Source of the DNA: an uncultured Pseudoflavonifractor sp.
Lineage (GTDB): Bacteria; Bacillota; Clostridia; Oscillospirales; Oscillospiraceae
NCBI GenBank assembly: GCA_947577065.1
Contig: CANPTT010000001.1
Location: 62,001 to 126,000 of the forward strand
DNA length: 64,000 bases
Reading direction: 5' to 3'
In this document: one piece after another, positions 58,895 through 64,000 of the stretch
How the letters are laid out: every line of letters starts with the position of its first letter
How positions within the stretch are numbered: the first letter of the stretch is position 1
Translations under genes and position numbers: made by a program
The notes under the pieces: generated by a model
The model's database searches: none
Told to the model about the DNA's origin: nothing
What the model saw: only the letters and a program-made list of their open reading frames with translations

Positions 58895-60553
58895 TTACAC
58901 TTCCATAATAACGGGGAGGATCATGGGATTGCGCTTGGTCTTTTTGAAAAGATAGGCGCTCAAATCATCCCGAATGTCACCCTTGATGGCGTTCCAATCC
59001 CAACGGTTGGCCCGTTGACTCTTTTCCAGGCTTTCCAGCGCCACCGTTTTCAACTCCTCCATCAGGCCCTCGGACTCTTTGACATAGATAAAGCCCCGGG
59101 TGATAATGTCGGGCCCGGAGAGAAGCCCGCCGTCATCGGCAGAGACGGAACAAACCACTACGATCATGCCGTCCTCGGCCAGATGTTTCCGGTCCCGAAG
59201 GACCACGGCTCCCACATCGCCTACGCCATAGCCGTCCACAAAGACCCGGCCCGCGGGGACGGTCCCATTGACACGGGCGGCATTGTGGCTTATTTCAATG
59301 ACCTTGCCAATGTCGGAGATGACAATATTTCGGGGATCCATTCCCATCTCCTGGGCCAGCTTGGAGTGGACCTTCAAATGCCGCTGCTCCCCGTGAACGG
59401 GGATAAAGAACCGGGGCTTCAGGAGGGCGTGGATGATCTTCAGCTCATCGGCGCAGGCATGGCCGGACACATGGAGCTCACCCTGGCGCTCGTCCACCAC
59501 CTCGGCCCCCTTGCGGTAAAGCTCGTTGACTACGCTGCCGATGGCGTTTTCGTTTCCGGGGATGGCCGAGGCGGAGAAGATCACCCGATCTCCGGCCTGG
59601 ATCTCGATCTGCCGGTGGGTGTTGAACGCCATGCGGGTCATGGCGGACATAGTCTCGCCCTGGCTGCCGGTGGTGACCACACAAACCTTATTTTTGGGTA
59701 GGCCCTTAATTTGACTTATGTCAACCAAAATCCCCGCCGGGATACTCATGTATCCCAGTTCTGTCGAGACCTTGATCGCATTCTCCATGCTGCGGCCGGT
59801 GATGGCTACCTTACGGCCGTATTTGGCCGCCACCGAGATGATCTGCTGGATTCGGTCCACATTGGAGGCAAAGGTAGCAATAATGATCCGCTCCTCGCAG
59901 CCCCGAAAGAGGGCGTCAAAGGAAGCGCCTACACTGCGCTCGGACTTGGTGTAGCCGGGGCGCTCCACATTGGTGGAGTCACACAGAAGGGCCAGGACTC
60001 CGTCCTTGCCCAGCTGGCCCAGACGGGCAAGATCGATCATGCCGCCGGAAACGGGGGTAGTGTCGATTTTAAAATCGCCGGTATGGACGCACACCCCGAT
60101 GGGAGTACGGATGGCAAAGGCCACCGCGTCGGCAATGGAATGGTTCACATGGATAAACTCCACCCCAAACCGACCGGCCTTGACCGTCTCCCCTGCCTCG
60201 CAGGTAATAAGGCGGGTCTTGCCCAGCAGGTGGTGCTCCTCCAGCTTCAGCTTGATGAGTCCTGCCGACATCCGAGTGGCGTAGACAGGAACGTTCAGTT
60301 CCCGCAGAAGATACGGAAGGGAGCCGATGTGGTCCTCATGCCCGTGGGTGATGAAGATCCCCCGGATCTTGTCCCGGTTTTTGATAAGGTAGGTAAAGTC
60401 GGGAATGACCACGTCAATACCGTACATATCGTTGTCGGGAAAACCCATACCGGCGTCCACCACAATGATGTCGTTGCCATACTCATAGACGGTCATGTTT
60501 TTGCCGATCTCATTAAGACCGCCAAGTGAAATAATTTTTAATTTTTCTGCCAT
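58895..60553 (-). CDS. rnjA: Ribonuclease J
   Basis: A 552-residue metallo-beta-lactamase/beta-CASP ribonuclease. HGHEDHIG near residue 74 is the metal motif, followed by HVNHSIADA, VCVHTGDFKID and the beta-CASP segment TTGSQGE, then the C-terminal dimer domain. It acts as 5'-3' exonuclease and endonuclease in mRNA turnover and rRNA maturation. It follows a leader of about 200 bases that appears structured, so autoregulation is possible. Confidence 0.96.
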   Translation of the reverse strand: MAEKLKIISLGGLNEIGKNMTVYEYGNDIIVVDAGMGFPDNDMYGIDVVIPDFTYLIKNRDKIRGIFITHGHEDHIGSLPYLLRELNVPVYATRMSAGLIKLKLEEHHLLGKTRLITCEAGETVKAGRFGVEFIHVNHSIADAVAFAIRTPIGVCVHTGDFKIDTTPVSGGMIDLARLGQLGKDGVLALLCDSTNVERPGYTKSERSVGASFDALFRGCEERIIIATFASNVDRIQQIISVAAKYGRKVAITGRSMENAIKVSTELGYMSIPAGILVDISQIKGLPKNKVCVVTTGSQGETMSAMTRMAFNTHRQIEIQAGDRVIFSASAIPGNENAIGSVVNELYRKGAEVVDERQGELHVSGHACADELKIIHALLKPRFFIPVHGEQRHLKVHSKLAQEMGMDPRNIVISDIGKVIEISHNAARVNGTVPAGRVFVDGYGVGDVGAVVLRDRKHLAEDGMIVVVCSVSADDGGLLSGPDIITRGFIYVKESEGLMEELKTVALESLEKSQRANRWDWNAIKGDIRDDLSAYLFKKTKRNPMILPVIMEV

Positions 60554-60975
60554 TTGTTGTTAATTACACTCCTTCTTCTTCGCACAATACAGGGACTTTT
60601 TTGTTGGTATGTAGGACAGAAGCGTGACAAAACAAGGCCAGTGGGCCCACTCTGTACTATCCCGCCCTGTATCGCCGGATAGCTGAGTAGCCCCCCTCGC
60701 CGGGGTTCCTCTGTCCTGGATCGCTTATCATAAGCGCTGACGCGCATAAAGCCGTTGGAAATGGAACACGGTTAGTATAGTATAGCACGTTCGGGTGGAA
60801 AAGTATACCATAAAAAAGGAAAAAGTGGACCAGAAATGAAACGGAGGTCTGGGCAGATTGCCGCCAAAGCCAACCAAATATTGTCAGAAAAGCTTTACTT
60901 TTTCTTTATATCCTCGAAAAGAATCCTTGAAGATCATTTGATATACTTGCCTCACCAAAAGCGAGGAGGCAGAAT
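60554..60975. other. Intergenic region between rnjA and bceA-like gene
   Basis: No gene. The rnjA leader fold lies at 60613-60717, a CGCTTA/TAAGCG hairpin at 60722-60736, and a repeated TATACT box around 60778-60788 (minus strand) that may be the rnjA -10. The bceA-like gene has GAGGAGG at its ribosome site, but no clear promoter is seen. Confidence 0.5.
60613..60717 (-). ncRNA. Structured 5' leader element of rnjA (unassigned)
   Basis: On the minus strand AGGACAGA (60717-60710) and TCTGTCCT (60620-60613) can close a stem around 89 bases. Inside are CCCC-GGCGA-GGGG, CTATCC/GGATAG (60682-60677 with 60662-60657) and the perfect palindrome AGTGGGCCCACT (60651-60640). It ends about 60 bases before the rnjA start. 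The fold resembles a regulatory leader, but I match it to no named RNA family; it could be an RNase J autoregulatory site. Confidence 0.45.
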
Positions 60976-61743
60976 ATGGAACCAATCTTGAGCGTACAAG
61001 GGCTGCAAAAAATTTACGGCGGAAAAGGAAATCGGACGCAGGCTTTACGCGGTCTGGACTTCAAGGTCTTTCCCGGAGAGTTCGTGGGAGTCATGGGGCC
61101 GTCGGGCAGCGGGAAGACCACCCTTTTAAATTGCATCTCCACCATTGACTCCCCCTCCGCCGGATCCATCCTGGTCGAGGGGGCGGAATTGACCCGCCTA
61201 AAGGGGAAGTCCCTGAGCCGATTTCGGCGGGAGCGGCTGGGATTTATCTTTCAGGACTGCAATTTGCTGGACACTTTGACGGGACTGGAGAATATTTCCC
61301 TGGCCCTCACCATCGGCGGGGCGGAGTCCCGCTCGGTAGAAAAGCGGGCCCGGGAGGCAGCCAGGCTCCTGGGAGTAGAGGAGGTGCTGGACAAGTTTCC
61401 TTACCAGATGTCCGGCGGACAACAACAGCGGGTTGCGGCAGCCCGGGCCATGGTGACCCAGCCCGCCCTTATCTTTGCCGACGAGCCGACCGGAGCGCTG
61501 GACTCCAAGTCTACCGGGATGCTGCTGGGACAGCTGGACAAGCTCAACCGGGAGGAGGGAGCCACCATCCTGTTGGTGACCCATGACGCCTTCACCGCCT
61601 CCTGGTGCAAACGGATCCTGTTCCTTCAGGACGGAGAGCTTTATAAAGAACTCCACCGGAACGGGGCAGACAGAAAGACCTTTTTCCGGGAGATATTGGC
61701 GGTGGTAAGTGAACTGGGAGGTGAGAGCGAAAATGTCCTGTAA
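60976..61743 (+). CDS. ABC transporter ATP-binding protein (BceA-type)
   Basis: A 255-residue ATPase of the MacB/LolD/BceA class: Walker A GPSGSGKTT near residue 40, Q-loop FIFQDCNLLD, signature MSGGQQQRVAAARA and Walker B LIFADEPTGALD. The next gene, overlapping by 11 bases, encodes a BceB-like permease. Such pairs detect or expel antimicrobial peptides such as bacitracin. No two-component system lies next to it inside the window. Confidence 0.92.
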   Translation: MEPILSVQGLQKIYGGKGNRTQALRGLDFKVFPGEFVGVMGPSGSGKTTLLNCISTIDSPSAGSILVEGAELTRLKGKSLSRFRRERLGFIFQDCNLLDTLTGLENISLALTIGGAESRSVEKRAREAARLLGVEEVLDKFPYQMSGGQQQRVAAARAMVTQPALIFADEPTGALDSKSTGMLLGQLDKLNREEGATILLVTHDAFTASWCKRILFLQDGELYKELHRNGADRKTFFREILAVVSELGGESENVL

Positions 61744-63586
61744 GCTGGCTCTTCGGAACGTGCGGCGGAGCATCCGGGACTACGCCGTCTATTTTCTCAC
61801 CCTCACCTTTGGAGTGTGTCTGTTTTATACCTTCAACTCTCTGGGAGACCAGAGCGTGATGAGGTTTCTTGCCCAGAACCAGAACAGTATGGTGGAGAGT
61901 ATTTTTATCCTTATGGGCGTATTCTCCGCCTTCGTGGTCGTGGTACTGGCCGGGCTTATCCTCTACGCCAACCAATTTTTGATGAAGCGGCGGAAACGGG
62001 AGTTGGGGACCTACTTTCTGCTGGGGATGAGCGCTGGAAAGGTCTCCCGGCTCATGATATTTGAGACGCTGCTCATCGGACTCGGAGCTCTTGGAACCGG
62101 GATCTTGCTGGGAGCGCTGGCCTCCTGGGGGCTGGACAAGCTGACCATCGCCATGTTTTTGGCCACCCCCGGGAATATTTTTTCCTTCTCCCTCTCCTTT
62201 GGGGCCGTGGGGAAAACCGTTCTCTATTTCGGATGTATTTTTCTGGTGGTGACCCTCTTTACCGGTGTCAGCGTCTCCCAATCCCGGCTCATCGACCTCA
62301 TCCGCTCCGGGCGGACCAATGAGGAGATCGCCCAGCGACCCTTGGCGCTGGCGGTAGCTCTGTTTTTGCTGGGGTGCGTATCCTTGGGGACGGCCTATGC
62401 CATTCTGCTGGTCCGGGGGCTGCTCCGCATTGACCTTCTTTGGTTCGTTATGCTGGGGCTGGGGACCTTGGGGACCTTCCTCATCTTTCGGTCCCTGTCC
62501 GGGTTTTTGCTGCGCCTGACCCAGGGACACCCCGGATATTATAAGGGTCTCAATATGTTTGTCCTTCGCCAGTGGAGCGGAAAGGTACACACCAACTGCG
62601 CGGCGAATACGGTCATCTCCATCCTTCTTCTGCTGGCTATCGGGGTGACCGCCTGCTCGGTGGGGCTCAACGACACCATCACCGCCACGGTGGGAGGACA
62701 GACCCCCTATGACTTGACGGTGCTCAACTACGGGCGGGAGGGCATTTATGAGGAAGCGGACGTGGCGGAACTGTTCCGGAATATCGGTGTGGACCCCGAC
62801 GCCTGCTTTTCCAGTGTGGAAGGCGTAACGGTCTACTACAACGACCCTGAGATCACCGGAATGCCCGCCGCCGGGTACTATGCGGCGGTGGCCCTCAGCG
62901 ACTACAACCGGCTCATGGCGGGCCGAGGCCTGGAGGGGCTGGCGGACCTGGAAAAGCCTATCCGCACCCCCAACGCCATCGTCAACGGTCCCGCCGCCGA
63001 CGGGGTGGCTGTCGTGCCCGACGAAATGCTTCCCCTGCTGACCCCGCGGCGGCAGATGGTGAACATTTGCTACGCCGGGAACGCCGTTCAGGTGGACGAT
63101 ATGGTCCGTATGGCTCTGGATGAATCGGAGGACTTTTCGGCCGGGCTGGACATTATGATGAATTATAAGCTGGATAACTACTACGACCTAATGGGGGCCA
63201 AAATTTTAGTGCTCTATATGGGGCTTTATCTGGGGCTGGTGTTCCTGGTCACCGCCGCCGCTATTCTGGCGCTCCAGCAACTGAGTCAGGCCGCCGACAA
63301 TGCCCAGCGGTATCAGCTCCTCTCCAAGCTGGGAGCTCCCGAGAGCATGCGCCGGGGAGCCTTGGTACGGCAGGTGGCTCTGGCGTTTCTGCTGCCCCTG
63401 GCTCTGGGCGTCATTCACGCCTTTGTGGGCATGAAGGCCGCCAATGAGGTCATCCATGTGATGGGGCATGTGGACTCGGTCCACTCCAGCCTGCTCACCG
63501 CCCTATTCCTGCTGGTCATCTACGGGGGGTACTTTATCGCCACCTGCATGGGAGCCTGGCGGGCCGTCCGGGAGGGAAAAATATAA
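61733..63586 (+). CDS. ABC transporter permease (BceB-type, FtsX domain)
   Basis: 617 residues. An N-terminal segment LALRNVRRSIRDYAVYFLTL leads into ten membrane segments in the BceB layout: one, then three (FtsX), two, a large outer domain of about 180 residues (NDTITATVGGQTPYDLTV to VQVDDMVRMALD), and four at the C-terminus. The large outer loop is the substrate-sensing domain of peptide resistance transporters. The ATG at 61733 with GGGAGGTG upstream was chosen over a longer frame. Confidence 0.9.
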   Translation: MSCKLALRNVRRSIRDYAVYFLTLTFGVCLFYTFNSLGDQSVMRFLAQNQNSMVESIFILMGVFSAFVVVVLAGLILYANQFLMKRRKRELGTYFLLGMSAGKVSRLMIFETLLIGLGALGTGILLGALASWGLDKLTIAMFLATPGNIFSFSLSFGAVGKTVLYFGCIFLVVTLFTGVSVSQSRLIDLIRSGRTNEEIAQRPLALAVALFLLGCVSLGTAYAILLVRGLLRIDLLWFVMLGLGTLGTFLIFRSLSGFLLRLTQGHPGYYKGLNMFVLRQWSGKVHTNCAANTVISILLLLAIGVTACSVGLNDTITATVGGQTPYDLTVLNYGREGIYEEADVAELFRNIGVDPDACFSSVEGVTVYYNDPEITGMPAAGYYAAVALSDYNRLMAGRGLEGLADLEKPIRTPNAIVNGPAADGVAVVPDEMLPLLTPRRQMVNICYAGNAVQVDDMVRMALDESEDFSAGLDIMMNYKLDNYYDLMGAKILVLYMGLYLGLVFLVTAAAILALQQLSQAADNAQRYQLLSKLGAPESMRRGALVRQVALAFLLPLALGVIHAFVGMKAANEVIHVMGHVDSVHSSLLTALFLLVIYGGYFIATCMGAWRAVREGKI

Positions 63587-63628
63587 GGAAGGAAGCCGCC
63601 CCGGCCAGACCCGGCGGCTTCCTTCCTT
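63585..63628. terminator. Bidirectional terminator after the BceB-type gene
   Basis: AAGGAAGGAAGCCGCC pairs with GGCGGCTTCCTTCCTT; the left arm begins at the stop codon of the permease gene. Confidence 0.85.
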
Positions 63629-63692
63629 TTCGCCTTTCTTTGTTCTATGTCTTTGCCGGGACCTGTCATCATAAAAAGGCGGGGGTATCATC

Positions 63693-64000
63693 CTATTTTC
63701 CATGCCATGGCGCTACCCCGTTCTTCCCTCCCATATAATCCATCAGCGCCTGAGCCATCTTCTCCGGAGACTCCCTGCATCCATCCCGGAGCCAGATAAG
63801 CATGGAGTTAAACCCAGCCCCAGCCAAAAAATAGAGCTTGTAGCGCTCAATGGAGCTCAGGGGCATATCCCCCGCCACACATTCATTTGTCAGGTTGATG
63901 ACACGAAGCAGAAGGGTCGCATACCCCCGGTCCACCAGCAGAAGAATATTCTCCCGGTGCTCTCCCATGACCCGAAAAAAACGGATCCCATACTCCAGTT
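63693..64000 (-). CDS. TetR-family regulator, C-terminal part (5' end beyond the window)
   Basis: About 101 residues of a C-terminal TetR ligand domain: an initial LEYGIRFFRVMGEHRENILLL, then KLYFLAGAGFNSMLIWLRDGCRESPEKMAQALMDYM, which matches the TetR_C helices with the usual FxxxGxxxxxxxWLxxG(C)xESP pattern. The DNA-binding domain lies outside. It is convergent with the BceAB-type genes and may regulate a neighbouring transporter. Confidence 0.75.
   Translation of the reverse strand, partial: LEYGIRFFRVMGEHRENILLLVDRGYATLLLRVINLTNECVAGDMPLSSIERYKLYFLAGAGFNSMLIWLRDGCRESPEKMAQALMDYMGGKNGVAPWHGK

Noticed and set aside
1..64000. CRISPR array, prophage structural genes or rRNA operon
   Set aside because: No regularly spaced repeats, phage structural proteins or rRNA sequences were seen in the window.

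Overview
The window looks like a GC-rich (about 60% by eye) chromosome segment of an endospore-forming gut-type Clostridium, most likely family Oscillospiraceae (Flavonifractor/Lawsonibacter/Intestinimonas-like). The pointers are a sporulation sigma factor SigG, a SCIFF peptide with its radical-SAM maturase, RNase J, the glgC/glgD pair, a BglG-type antiterminator and many strong intrinsic terminators. The assignment is inference; no 16S gene is present.

Layout. 1-3.5 kb, minus strand: a cut-off PLP decarboxylase, the SCIFF maturase and SCIFF peptide, and an M20 peptidase. 3.6-18.3 kb, plus strand: one long nucleoside-salvage operon behind a consensus promoter. It holds a pseudouridine-type kinase, adenine deaminase, psuG, ribokinase, two adjacent purine nucleoside phosphorylases, a nucleoside hydrolase, a MATE exporter, a BMP-type nucleoside ABC importer (binding protein, ATPase, two permeases) and a second nucleoside hydrolase. 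18.3-23.7 kb: an MFS transporter, rsmA, sigG, tRNA-Leu(CAG), an mntR-like regulator, uridine phosphorylase and a flavodoxin-fold oxidoreductase.

23.9-36.0 kb: feoAB, with feoB cut in two by a roughly 9.7 kb integrative element. The element is bounded by a 13-bp direct repeat (24695-24707 and 34422-34434) lying in the conserved MCMGFGCNA coding stretch of feoB. It encodes a large serine recombinase next to one end and a decayed replication/mobilisation module (shortened repA, mobC with an in-frame stop, no relaxase seen) at the other. Between them is an apparently intact mannose-family PTS operon (IIA, IIB, IIC, IID, SIS-domain sugar-phosphate enzyme, membrane protein, HAD phosphatase) with a divergent GntR/UTRA regulator and two matching palindromic operators. 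Recombination between the repeats would restore feoB in frame.

36-44 kb: tRNA-Leu(TAG), an SLH-domain protein, a GreA-like factor, an ECF sigma/membrane-partner pair, and a minus-strand operon (LicT-type antiterminator, ferredoxin/oxidoreductase-like protein, PTS EIIBC) preceded by a recognisable RAT antiterminator overlapping a terminator. 44-57 kb: glycogen metabolism glgBCDA and glgP, interrupted by an exported multi-flavin reductase with a divergent LysR regulator. 57-64 kb: a small XRE/membrane-protein pair, a large membrane protein, RNase J with a folded-looking leader, a BceAB-type ABC transporter and a cut-off TetR regulator.

The most noteworthy items are the feoB-interrupting PTS-bearing element, the 13-gene nucleoside operon, the structured leader upstream of RNase J and the RAT-controlled operon with an odd ferredoxin-like protein. 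All function calls are by eye from sequence motifs and family knowledge; no database search was possible.
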